From Desulfitibacter alkalitolerans DSM 16504 (lineage in GTDB: Bacteria; Bacillota; DSM-16504; Desulfitibacterales; Desulfitibacteraceae): 59,629 nt of DNA. The notes beneath the pieces were generated by a model. That model searched no databases. It saw only the letters and a program-made list of their open reading frames with translations, and was not told the origin of the DNA. This document shows, piece after piece, positions 1 to 7,359 of the stretch (position 1 is the first letter of the stretch; the number at the start of each line of letters is the position of its first letter). Location: contig NZ_KK211103.1 of NCBI RefSeq assembly GCF_000620305.1, positions 239,564-299,192 on the forward strand, in the 5' to 3' direction. A program made the position numbers and the translations under genes.

Positions 1-216
1 TAAGCCCTGCCAAATGCAGGGCTTTTCCTTTTTCTGATAAGGCAGCTTTTTATTACGGGGAAAATACGTGTTAAACTTGAGGAAAGAGGACAAATAATAC
101 TGACGAATTCAGCAGAATTCCAAATTTACAGTTGGAAAACCGGTAGAAAATACATGATCTCTAAATTCCACTATATCTTTTGTGACACCTCATACATATA
201 CTGTGAATCATGTGTT
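1..216. repeat. Long direct repeat, copy A
   Basis: The first 98 bases are identical to 5185-5282, and the following ~115 bases match the second copy at very roughly 80% by eye with one small indel. Both copies open with the same terminator-like hairpin. Copy A may extend upstream of the window. No ORF is conserved between the copies, so this is a duplicated non-coding segment and not a gene. It brackets the decayed 5-kb region that follows. Confidence 0.9.
3..35 (+). terminator. Rho-independent terminator-like hairpin
   Basis: AGCCCTGC, a CAAAT loop and GCAGGGCT form a perfect 8-bp stem followed by TTTTCCTTTTT on the plus strand. It would end a plus-strand transcript entering from outside the window. 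The same hairpin recurs at 5187. Confidence 0.7.
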
Positions 217-260
217 TTTGTACTACTTTGCATGGATTGTGTTTATACTTATGATACACC

Positions 261-884
261 CTATCTCAATAGAAACCCAAATGTTAAATCAATAGGCGTA
301 TCCAGCCTTTCATTAGTCTCAAAATAAAAAACATACACACCACCAAAGGCTTCATCTAAATAGTAAATAAATTCGGGACTTATTTCCTCTCCATTAAACA
401 TGAAAACATCATTATGTTTAACTCCCCAATATACATGTTTAAAATTGGGATCGCCATATTTTGCATTAACATATGTTGAATATAAGAATAGATCCCTACT
501 TTCTACGTTGAAACCAGGGAAATATCTATCACCAAAATATTTTACATTCTCTGACAAAGTTACATTAGTTTCTCCGCTAGCAGCATCAACTATAAATTTA
601 TTATATTTATTAAAAAGTGAGTATCCATGTCTAGTAAAACTATATCTACTAGGACCAGTACTAATAAAACCTAATTCATTTTCTTTTAAATATATAATAT
701 GTGTAGTACCAACCCCATATTCCCTGGAATTCATTTCAAAAAGAATATCAGCTTCCCTAATGTTGCTTCTAAACAAAAGAAAATTTCTTGCAAAGAAATA
801 CTCTGTTACAGCACCAACTATATAGGTAAAAAGACAAAATATTATTATAAGTTCTAAGATTTCTTTGATACTATATTTCTTCAA
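261..884 (-). CDS. Hypothetical protein, N-terminal membrane anchor
   Basis: A 207-residue protein that I do not recognise. Residues about 8-30 form one hydrophobic segment (ILELIIIFCLFTYIVGAV), after which the chain is polar and rich in Tyr and Phe, suggesting a single-pass protein with an outward-facing domain. The start is TTG at 884, chosen because AGGGGTGAG lies 9 nt upstream; no ATG fits as well. It has the same general design (short cytoplasmic N-terminus, one helix, Tyr-rich exterior) as the broken gene at 2615-2956, so the two may be relatives. The gene is intact, unlike most of its neighbours, and nothing in the sequence suggests a function. Confidence 0.6.
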   Translation of the reverse strand: MKKYSIKEILELIIIFCLFTYIVGAVTEYFFARNFLLFRSNIREADILFEMNSREYGVGTTHIIYLKENELGFISTGPSRYSFTRHGYSLFNKYNKFIVDAASGETNVTLSENVKYFGDRYFPGFNVESRDLFLYSTYVNAKYGDPNFKHVYWGVKHNDVFMFNGEEISPEFIYYLDEAFGGVYVFYFETNERLDTPIDLTFGFLLR

Positions 885-1100
885 TGTTAGATACTCACCC
901 CTTAATACCGTTTTTTCCTGATTACATTATAGATACAATTAAAAAGTGTCTTGTTACTATAAAAGTAAAATTTATTATGGTTTACATATAATTCTATTAT
1001 GCCTCTTAGAAATACTGCGAAATCATTTTACAAAAAAGCTATAGTAATTTTTGTTACTATGTCAATATCGTATAAAAATACTTTTGTTTAACAAAATTAA

Positions 1101-1514
1101 TATAGAATAAGCTATCACCAGATAGGTCTTCTTTGCATTTACTATTTAAAAGGTGAAACCAGTTTTGCCCTTGGAAAACTAAATGGTAGACCTTCTTTTA
1201 AAGAGAAAGTAGGAATGCTAGCGCAAACCCATGAATTACTAAACCTTACCTTAGAAAGTGGAAATCATCACAGCAACCATAACTTTCTCGATTTCTTTAT
1301 ACGCTGTATTAGTATGCTGCCTACATCCTGGTATTTAAAGCGTATAAGAGCAGACCGTGGCTTCTTTGACCAAGATACTCTTGAGTATTGTGAGGAAAAT
1401 GGTTACGAGTATGTTGTTAAAGCAAAGATGCAAAAGGGTATTCAAAAGATAATTGACTATGTTAATGAAAATCCTAAACAATACCCATGGACGCCAATAA
1501 GGGTTAACAACTAA
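1101..1514 (+). pseudogene. IS1380-type transposase remnant
   Basis: An open frame of about 137 codons has no usable start; the first ATG, at 1215, is internal. The segment reading YYLKGETSFALGKLNGRPSF, followed by RADRGFFDQDTLEYCEENGY and YVVKAKM, is the pattern of the DDE catalytic core of IS1380-family transposases, with the conserved Asp in the RADRGFF block. Full-length members are about 400-450 residues, so both ends are missing. No terminal inverted repeats or target duplications are recognisable around it. It is a dead relic and shows that the region received mobile DNA. Confidence 0.7.
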
Positions 1515-1605
1515 TTTAATTTTGCCTGTGTTTGTAATTGACGCAACTTAAACTCTGCTCTGCTTATATTAAAGTTTATCTAGCAGGTTAGTCATGTCTA
1601 ACTTA

Positions 1606-2039
1606 CTATAGCTTATTTATCAGCCCATTAACTAGACATGTAGCTCCTGTAATCTTCGCTTCATTAGCATAAATATCTATCATAACTTTTTTGCATAACA
1701 ACCTATTTTCCCATCTAGGTTTTGCAATAATTCTAAATATCTGCTCTGAATCTTCCTGAGAAATAATAGTGTATTTTTTCTTATGTAAAACTTCCTTTAG
1801 CAAATTCATAAATACGGCTTTTTCTTGAAATGGTAGGATTTCAGTTTTTGTAACATAGCAAAAACCATGCATTAAAGCAAACATAATTGAACTAGCAATC
1901 ATATATGTAAGTTCCATAGGTCTTAGTGTAACAAATTGAAGCTCTGTGGTTTTATTAAAAATTAAAAAAACAATGTTAATATAATAAAAGACTTAACAAA
2001 TCCTATAAAATACTCCTTAGTTGAAGCTTTATTAATCAT
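1606..2039 (-). pseudogene. Frameshifted hypothetical membrane protein
   Basis: A good site (GGGAGGT, 8-9 nt spacing) precedes ATG at 2039 and gives MINKASTKEYFIGFVKSFII and LTLFF, then TAA. That stop falls immediately after a run of seven T (minus strand, about 1965-1971). Reading one base back from the run continues without a stop as LIFNKTTELQFVTLRP and then into the 103-codon frame that begins MELTYMIASS at 1917 and ends at 1606. The internal ATG has no ribosome site of its own. The two pieces are therefore one gene split by a -1 shift: an N-terminal hydrophobic anchor plus a ~120-residue body of unknown function. It is either a plain indel or a slip site; an indel is more likely here because the neighbours are also broken. 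Confidence 0.65.
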
Positions 2040-2190
2040 CACATTCTGACCTCCCTATTACACAAGAAAAAATTTAACATTTAATCTTAGATATATCCTT
2101 ATTGTATTCTAATAACATTTGAAAAGAAAACTGGTATGTATAATATAACATACCAGTATAGGGTTAAATATTAAAAGATGTTGCTCGCTA

Positions 2191-2640
2191 TTACGGGCGT
2201 AGCCTTATTAGTGTAGGAGTGGCTTCATAGACCTGACCTGTCCTTAAACCATAAGTTTCTCTATAAGTAACATTTACTCTTACTGAAGGTAGAGAAGAAA
2301 TCGTTCCATTATTTGCCATATCTAATATCTGAGTATCAACATTAGTTATCTCAACTATCTGCAATGCCGAGGCAATAGACATAAAATAACAAAGAAGAGT
2401 ATATACAGGATTGGTTACCAACCATCCAGGGAGTCCAATAATTGCTGCAGTAGCCAATCTGACAGTCATATTAGTAGCATTTGCGGAGTTAACAAGAGAT
2501 TAAAGTTCCGATCCTGTCATTGTATATTGTTTGGTAACAGTCCTAAAGCCCATAGGTTCCATATGTTCTGGTTCAAAATTGGTTATATTATTTGCGATAA
2601 CAACTGAAGTAAAGCTAAGCATAATATAAATTATCCCCAT
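2191..2640 (-). pseudogene. Hypothetical exported protein with in-frame TAA
   Basis: ATG at 2640, with GGAAGG 11 nt upstream, starts a frame whose first residues look like a signal peptide (MGIIYIMLSFTSVVIA). After TMTGSEL the frame meets TAA at 2500-2502 and then continues unbroken as SLVNSANATNMTVRLATAAI to 2191, ending in LIRLRP. The two halves share one frame and one style, so a single nonsense change best explains the break. Intact it would be about 149 residues, including a hydrophobic middle stretch (AAIIGLPGWLV, then YTLLCYFMSIASAL). The family is not recognised. ATG at 2469 could still express the C-terminal 92 residues but has no clear ribosome site. Confidence 0.6.
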
Positions 2641-2956
2641 GTGTAAAATATCCTTCCGATTTTGGAAGAAGTTCTACTATCTTTTCCCCCTCCAATGAAT
2701 AAACTATATCTCTTAATACATAATAGTAAGTATCATTAATTTCAAAGTAATACTTCATATAAGGTTCTACGCCTTCAGCAATTGCTCGAATGCATAATCT
2801 TTATTGTTTATATCTTCAAATCAATATTCAGAGAATGCTGTTTTTGTACAAGATTATCATAATAGCCTTTTAAATTAGAAAGTATATAAAAGAAAAAAAC
2901 ATAGAAAAGTAGGATTGTACCACCAATAATATTTTTTTCCTCTTGTTATTTTCAAT
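2615..2956 (-). pseudogene. Multiply frameshifted membrane-anchored protein
   Basis: Protein-like segments appear in succession in different frames behind an AAGGAG site at 2965-2970. They are ENNKRKK with a hydrophobic anchor (ILLFYVFFFYIL), then YYDNLVQKQHSLNIDL, KDYAFEQLLKA, and finally EGVEPYMKYYFEINDTYYYV and LRDIVYSLEGEKIVELLPKS, ending at TAG 2615-2617. At least two shifts and one stop separate them. The end overlaps the start of the next gene (2640) by 26 bases, as in a translationally coupled pair, so the two were probably one operon when alive. Its architecture resembles the intact 261-884 protein. Confidence 0.5.
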
Positions 2957-3248
2957 TAGACCACTCCTTGTATTTATTTCTAAGTTTTGTTAAGCTCTTT
3001 TAGGCTATACAGCGATAATTAACTCTACAACGAAACTTGCATAGAACTACCGGCCGACGACCTGAACTCAAGCCTCTTTTTGCGATGAGATAGATGATCC
3101 ACGAGTTTCCATTCCCTGGACAGTTTATTTGTTTAATGTTTAACACATGTAAGGTTAGTGCTGTCATCCACTAGATCTTTGGTGAACACCGTCCAGTAAT
3201 ATGTAATAATATAGTAAGTTATAGTAGGTTCATAAAAATAATTTATTT
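2957..3248. other. Non-coding stretch
   Basis: I see no supported gene, RNA or clear hairpin here. Base composition is higher in GC around 3040-3130 than in the flanks, and short protein-like runs occur on the minus strand (for example WTVFTKDLVDDST) but are broken by stops. This may be another gene relic. Confidence 0.4.
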
Positions 3249-3260
3249 TTGGAGGTTAAT

Positions 3261-3563
3261 TTGAAAACTACATTTTACACCTTAATTAAAATTTTCCTAT
3301 CTTTAGTAATAGGTTTAGGATTAACACAATTTATCCTAAAGCCAATTTATGAGGTCTTAGGTATAGCCTTTTATGGGAACCTATGGGTATTGTGGTTTGC
3401 CATGGCTTACTTTATTTACACATTAATAAATTTGTTCCTATCTATCAGAGTTGGTGCTGTCAAATCAAAAGAAACTCTACTTTTTTCTATTAACTGGCTA
3501 TTACTGATTTTAGCCTTTTTAATTATTATATTTCCTATTTTAAAGAGAGAAATACCATATTAA
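3261..3563 (+). CDS. Small three-helix membrane protein
   Basis: An unrecognised hydrophobic protein of about 100 residues with three predicted membrane segments: about residues 4-24 (TLIKIFLSLVIGLGLTQFIL), 38-62 (NLWVLWFAMAYFIYTLINLFL) and 75-95 (FSINWLLLILAFLIIIFPIL). The start is TTG at 3261, because GGAGGT sits at 3251-3256 with 4-5 nt spacing; the earlier TTG in the frame lies at this ribosome site itself. It is the only plus-strand gene between the relics and has its own terminator at 3588. Small size and company (a secreted protein and another small membrane protein) would fit an immunity or accessory role, but that is speculation. Confidence 0.55.
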   Translation: MKTTFYTLIKIFLSLVIGLGLTQFILKPIYEVLGIAFYGNLWVLWFAMAYFIYTLINLFLSIRVGAVKSKETLLFSINWLLLILAFLIIIFPILKREIPY

Positions 3564-3587
3564 TAGAAAACAAATTTAGATATTATT

Positions 3588-3632
3588 AAGAAGCTCAAAT
3601 CATATTATAAAGGATTTGAGCTTCTTATATTA
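3588..3632. terminator. Bidirectional terminator between convergent genes
   Basis: AAGAAGCTCAAATC (3588-3601) and GATTTGAGCTTCTT (3613-3626) form a perfect 14-bp stem between the ends of the plus-strand gene at 3563 and the minus-strand gene at 3647. AT-rich sequence flanks both sides. Confidence 0.75.
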
Positions 3633-3646
3633 ATTTAATATACTAT

Positions 3647-4405
3647 CTAATAAACATTACTAGCCCAGACCCAACCTGTATTCCATGCAGGAATAGTAGA
3701 CCACATTCTTTTCCATTGGTCAGTAGCATTTGCCCTAACAGATAGCTCTGCATCCTCACTATAAAAAAGTCCACCAGTAGGTGTAATACCTATAGTCCAT
3801 GACCCAGTCGCATAGGCAAGCCCACCGGATATATATGGAGTACTAACCCCCCGAGGAGTTACCATCATAAATGGATTATAATTGCTATGACCTTGGCTGC
3901 TTGATAATGCTCTAGTTGCATTAGTTCCACTATGTTCAAAATGGACTGATGTGTAAAAAGTTGTTAGATTAATCCCAAATAAAGCTACTTTTTGTTCTAC
4001 TTTAACCCACCTTAGGTTAGACATAGGGACAAAATCACTTTTATCTTTATACGATTTATTAGAATTAATAGGAATTTTGACATTGTCTATTGTAATAAAC
4101 AGTTTTTCTCCTTCTTTTGAGTTTAATACCTTTTCAACAATCTTTATATAGGTTTCTGGTTGTAATGCCTTGACAAATAATTCCTGTTGATAGTGATTAA
4201 GAGCTTTAAATTGCTTTAATACTTCTACAGCTTCTTGATCTTTTTTGCTTTCATTTTCTAGATATAAAATATAATCTTTTGCTGAGTATATATAACTATT
4301 ATGTAAACCATCTACAACTTCAGCAGCAGCTACAACTGAACTTAATCCTAAGGCAAAAAACACAGTTAATAATATTAATAGTGGCACTGAAATTTTTTTA
4401 AACAT
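3647..4405 (-). CDS. Hypothetical secreted protein
   Basis: A protein of about 252 residues with a standard Sec signal peptide: MFKK, then a long hydrophobic core ending in AAA near residue 27. The start is ATG at 4405, with GGGAG 8 nt upstream; a longer reading from GTG would swallow the ribosome site. Residues ~30-110 are helical and charged (KDQEAVEVLKQFKALNHYQQ), and the second half is rich in Gly, Ser, Thr and aromatic residues (GGLAYATGSWTIGITPTGGL, then WSTIPAWNTGWVWASNVY), which suggests a beta-rich exported domain. The mature part has no Cys. It may be transcribed after the small membrane gene at 4449-4697. No family is recognised; a bacteriocin-like or surface role is possible but unproved. 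Confidence 0.6.
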   Translation of the reverse strand: MFKKISVPLLILLTVFFALGLSSVVAAAEVVDGLHNSYIYSAKDYILYLENESKKDQEAVEVLKQFKALNHYQQELFVKALQPETYIKIVEKVLNSKEGEKLFITIDNVKIPINSNKSYKDKSDFVPMSNLRWVKVEQKVALFGINLTTFYTSVHFEHSGTNATRALSSSQGHSNYNPFMMVTPRGVSTPYISGGLAYATGSWTIGITPTGGLFYSEDAELSVRANATDQWKRMWSTIPAWNTGWVWASNVY

Positions 4406-4448
4406 ATAAACCACTCCCTCTATATTTATTGGTTCAAAATATTATTTT

Positions 4449-4697
4449 TTAGTTTACAGCTCTTGTTGAAAAAAGGACAAAAAACGCTATACAACGGTAA
4501 ATTCCAAAAATGCTAATAATCATAATAGTAATAACCCAGGCCCTTTCTTCGATGCCCTTAATGTTGTAGAGAGCTAATCCTCCAAAAAGTAAGCCAGCTA
4601 AAATATATAATAACGATATTTTTCCAAACTGCGGTAAAAAAACTGATAAAATACCAAAAAATAGCGATATTATTTTGTTTAAAAGCTCAATATTCAT
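4449..4697 (-). CDS. Small membrane protein
   Basis: About 82 residues, mostly hydrophobic, with three likely membrane segments (IISLFFGILSVFLP, ISLLYILAGLLFGGLALY, WVITIMIISIFGIYRCIAFF). GGGAGG precedes TTG-ATG at 4700-4697; I take the ATG, although the spacing is short (3-4 nt) and TTG would also be possible. It is followed 40 bases later by the secreted-protein gene on the same strand, so the two may form a pair. The family is not recognised. Confidence 0.5.
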   Translation of the reverse strand: MNIELLNKIISLFFGILSVFLPQFGKISLLYILAGLLFGGLALYNIKGIEERAWVITIMIISIFGIYRCIAFFVLFSTRAVN

Positions 4698-5184
4698 CAA
4701 CCTCCCAAAAACATAAACATTTGTTATATTTATTTGTTTTTAGATTATAAAAGTTCGCTTTGTAGATTTAATATATAGTTTTAAATATTAAAAACTCTAA
4801 TGATAAATCTCTTGCATCTTAATATAAAAGCTTAACCCTCATAAACACCACCTCCCCCAGCCTTTAATCTCTCCTTTACTTCAGGCCGGGGAAGGTTTAA
4901 AATAAAGCTAAACCTGACCTTTGCCTTTGGTAAAGTAGGGTCCACTCCCGGACAAATTGGAACTTACCAGGTTGGTGCAATTTGTCCGGGAGTACTTTTA
5001 GGATTCATTACCATAAACCTACCATATTTTCCTTTCCTTGTATACCTGGTAATTTCTACAGGTCCTAGATTAAAAAACTGACCTGAAACCTCTTTTTGGG
5101 ATTTGGGTCAGTTCATTAAAAATCTTTTCGGCTCTATAGAAATAAAATAATTGCAGTTTTGATTTAAATAAGATAATTAACGAT
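4698..5184. other. Gene-free stretch with inverted repeats
   Basis: No coding frame is supported. Two inverted repeats stand out. ACTCCCGGACAAATT (4944-4958) and AATTTGTCCGGGAGT (4979-4993) are a perfect 15-bp match around a 20-nt loop. AACTGACC (5076-5083) and GGTCAGTT (5106-5113) are an 8-bp match. Neither is followed by a T run, so they are not obvious terminators; they may be relics of a mobile element or a structured leader. Copy B of the long repeat begins directly afterwards. Confidence 0.5.
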
Positions 5185-5398
5185 TAAGCCCTGCCAAATG
5201 CAGGGCTTTTCCTTTTTCTGATAAGGCAGCTTTTTATTACGGGGAAAATACGTGTTAAACTTGAGGAAAGAGGACAAATAATGCTTACGAATTCAGCAGA
5301 ATCCCAAATTTACAGTTGGAAAATTTGGCAGAAATACATGATACCTGAAATCCAAAATATCTTTTGTGACGCCTCATATAGAGAATGTGACATATAGA
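5185..5398. repeat. Long direct repeat, copy B
   Basis: This is the second copy of the segment at 1-216: 98 identical bases followed by a diverged tail. The distance between copies is 5184 bp. It ends just before the hicA stop codon at 5406. Confidence 0.9.
5187..5219 (+). terminator. Terminator-like hairpin in repeat copy B
   Basis: The hairpin is the same as at position 3 (AGCCCTGC, CAAAT loop, GCAGGGCT, then TTTTCCTTTTT). No plus-strand gene lies directly upstream, which suggests that it arrived with the duplicated segment. Confidence 0.55.
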
Positions 5399-5405
5399 TT
5401 TTTGA

Positions 5406-5633
5406 TTAACACAACTCTCTAAATTCTTCTATTGTGAGGTTTGCATCTTTTAGGATTCTTTTTAAAAGTCCAGGACGAAGTTCTTTGTGATCAGGAATAG
5501 TTATTGAAGGTAACCTACCATTTATATTCTTTAGCCTTATATGACTACCTTTTTGTCTAACTGTTTTATAGCCAATTTTTTCAAGAGCTTTTATACATTC
5601 CAGCCCAGAAACCACAGGAAGTTTTGGCGTCAT
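5406..5633 (-). CDS. hicA: HicA family toxin (mRNA interferase)
   Basis: A 75-residue protein of the HicA/YcfA family, small double-stranded-RNA-binding-like ribonucleases that cut mRNA and halt translation until bound by HicB. The hallmark GSH motif with the catalytic His is at residues 29-31 (QKGSHIRLKN), and IPDHKELRPGLLKRILKDA is the usual C-terminal helix region. Length and motif order are normal for the family. ATG at 5633 overlaps the hicB stop codon in ATGA, so the two are translationally coupled with antitoxin first, the less common order being toxin first. The next thing downstream is repeat copy B. Confidence 0.9.
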   Translation of the reverse strand: MTPKLPVVSGLECIKALEKIGYKTVRQKGSHIRLKNINGRLPSITIPDHKELRPGLLKRILKDANLTIEEFRELC

Positions 5634-5830
5634 CTCTCTAACACCACACTGCCAACAATTATACTGCTAATAGCTTTTTCCTCATCATCAAGGCATAACT
5701 CTATTGCTTCTTTTATATTTTTCAAGGCTTCATCTATTGAATCTCCTTGTGAATAACAACCTTCAAAAGCAGGACAAGATACAATATAACCAGTCTCATC
5801 CTGTTCAATGATTATGGGGTAGCTTTTCAC
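5630..5830 (-). CDS. hicB: HicB family antitoxin, short form
   Basis: The antitoxin of the pair, 66 residues in a partial RNase H-like fold: YPIIIEQDETGYIVSCPAFE followed by GCYSQGDSIDEALKNIKEAI is the standard HicB signature. I start at GTG 5830, because GGAGGTGAT lies directly upstream; a longer reading from ATG 5845 would contain that ribosome site. The C-terminal helix-turn-helix or ribbon DNA-binding domain of full-length HicB proteins is absent: the chain ends at VGSVVLER. So it can probably neutralise HicA but perhaps not repress its own promoter. It overlaps hicA by 4 nt. Confidence 0.88.
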   Translation of the reverse strand: MKSYPIIIEQDETGYIVSCPAFEGCYSQGDSIDEALKNIKEAIELCLDDEEKAISSIIVGSVVLER

Positions 5831-5938
5831 ATTTATCACCTCCATTATAATTATACCCTATCCCAAGCTAGCTTTACAATGTCGTATTAATCATCTTATG
5901 CGTCAGGACTTATATCTCATTTGTAACCATTGAAAGTA

Positions 5939-6724
5939 CTAGTTATTGAAATCTCTGATAACGTTTAGAATAAGCTCTAAACTCTTTTTTTCCTCATTAG
6001 CAACTAGATTGATAAATTCAGTTAAATTACCTTTATCAGCTTCCATTAAGGCCCTATAGTATTCCTCTCTATTTTCATTTCTAATAACTACTGGAACATA
6101 ACCATTTTTCATTAGAATTAAATTCATTAAAATTCTTGCAACCCTACCGTTTCCATCATCAAATGGATGTATGGCTACAAAGCGATGATGGGCTATAGCA
6201 CTTATCTCTATGGGATGTTTATTGCTATTATTAATAAAATAGATCAACTTTTCCATTTCTTCAGGCACCAAAATTGGCTCACAATACTTATGTAGATCGC
6301 CATTCATAGTAAGAACATGGTTAGGTTCCTTTTTATACATTCCTGGAGTTATATGCTTTTTTCTTTTACTTCCACTAGGTCCAACCATAATATAATCAAT
6401 CCCTTTTAGCAAAAGGGCATGCAGCTCTTTTATTAATCCTTCAGAAATCTTTCTATTCTCCTTAATGATCTCTTCAATAAATTCAATTGCATCAGCATGA
6501 TTTTTAACTTCAAGATATTCTTTTAATGTCTTGCCCTTCGAAGTTAGACCATGTTGCAGAAAGAAAGAAGTTTCTTGTAAGGTTAGAGTATTGCCTTCTA
6601 TAGCGTTAGAATTATATGTCCATTCAATTTTAAATTTTTCATCTATTATTTCCATTAGTTCTAGTGAAAGTGGTCTCTGTTTGTCAAGTTCAGTTTTTAA
6701 CTTATCTAATTCTTTAAAATCCAT
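5939..6724 (-). CDS. Fic domain protein, self-inhibited type
   Basis: A 261-residue Fic protein. The Fic motif HPFDDGNGRVAR is at residues 186-197, with all catalytic positions intact (His186, Asp190, Asn192, Arg194). Such proteins usually transfer AMP from ATP to a Tyr, Ser or Thr of a target. The N-terminal inhibitory motif [S/T]xxxE[G/N] is also present (SNAIEG, residues 39-44, with Glu43), so this is a class II Fic that carries its own inhibitor and needs no partner. The start is ATG at 6724, preceded by AAGGTGG. No DNA-binding domain is seen. It lies between the HicBA pair and a run of relics, a common setting for TA-like modules; the target is unknown. Confidence 0.9.
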   Translation of the reverse strand: MDFKELDKLKTELDKQRPLSLELMEIIDEKFKIEWTYNSNAIEGNTLTLQETSFFLQHGLTSKGKTLKEYLEVKNHADAIEFIEEIIKENRKISEGLIKELHALLLKGIDYIMVGPSGSKRKKHITPGMYKKEPNHVLTMNGDLHKYCEPILVPEEMEKLIYFINNSNKHPIEISAIAHHRFVAIHPFDDGNGRVARILMNLILMKNGYVPVVIRNENREEYYRALMEADKGNLTEFINLVANEEKKSLELILNVIRDFNN

Positions 6725-6737
6725 ATAAATTACCACC

Positions 6738-6949
6738 TTATTTAAGGCATAAAATTTTCAGCCATATATTTCCATTATACCACAAACAGTCCACATCTAA
6801 CAATGTTTCCGCAGCGTGTTTTTTATCCCAAGTATCAAACGAATACGTGTTGTTTCCTGCTTGAAGTTCTAGTGCACTTAACTTTACATTGTAAAGTTCT
6901 TCTGCTTTTTTGCCAAGTTAACTCCAAGCTCGGATATGCTTATTTGCAT
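6738..6949 (-). pseudogene. Frameshifted small protein of unknown function
   Basis: ATG at 6949 starts MQISISELGVNLAKK and then stops after 22 codons. Shifting frame at the run of A in GCAAAAAAGC joins it to AEELYNVKLSALELQAGNNT followed by YSFDTWDKKHAAETLLDVD, ending at TAA 6738. The combined ~70-residue sequence is protein-like throughout and has no recognised family. Like the 1606-2039 gene, it is broken at a homopolymer. Confidence 0.4.
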
Positions 6950-6973
6950 TTTTTGCACTTCACTTTTAAAAAG

Positions 6974-7066
6974 TTATAGGGGCTTACTGGTGTTATTAGC
7001 CATCTTATCACTATTTCCATTTTTTCTCGCACTTCCAGTCAATACCAATATATTTTTCTTTGCCAA
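6974..7066 (-). pseudogene. Flavodoxin-like reductase, N-terminal stub
   Basis: TTG at 7066, with GGAGGG 8 nt upstream, begins LAKKNILVLTGSARKNGNSD and KMAN before a TAA at 6974. ILVLTGSxRKNGNSxKMA is the FMN phosphate-binding loop of NAD(P)H-dependent FMN reductase and iron-sulfur flavoprotein families, normally 180-220 residues. Everything after the first beta-alpha unit is gone, so it is a truncated pseudogene with an intact ribosome site. Confidence 0.6.
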
Positions 7067-7103
7067 TCTTTTTACCCTCCCCAATACTATATTGTATTAA
7101 GAG

Positions 7104-7244
7104 TTAAGCATTTTTCTTGTTATTAGGCTTTTCCAATTTGGCACAGGGGTCCATAGGTTTCACAAAGGTTTCTGAGTAAATGTGCTTTATATCTCTAGCT
7201 TTGAATAAAGCCTCTTTCGTGAAGCTCTTTTTCTTTCTGTTCAT
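7104..7244 (-). CDS. Small basic protein (46 residues)
   Basis: ATG at 7244 with a good ribosome site (GAAGGGAG, 9-10 nt upstream) gives a 46-residue Lys-rich protein beginning MNRKKKSFTKEALFKARDIK and containing MDPCAKLEKP. Its stop lies 38 nt before the start of the flavoprotein stub, so the two probably formed an operon. The function is unknown. It may be a real small gene or the surviving start of a longer one. Confidence 0.4.
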   Translation of the reverse strand: MNRKKKSFTKEALFKARDIKHIYSETFVKPMDPCAKLEKPNNKKNA

Positions 7245-7359
7245 CTTTTTAGGCTCCCTTCAAAATTGCCATACAGGCAACTCCACAATTATACTTTTAG
7301 TATTGGCAATAATTAAACAAATATTTCTACAGGGGCATTAAATAGTTTTTTATACTCCA

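Noticed and set aside
2191-2640. Possible recoding or selenocysteine at the in-frame stop
   Set aside because: The codon is TAA, not TGA; the surrounding genes are also broken, so a nonsense mutation is simpler.
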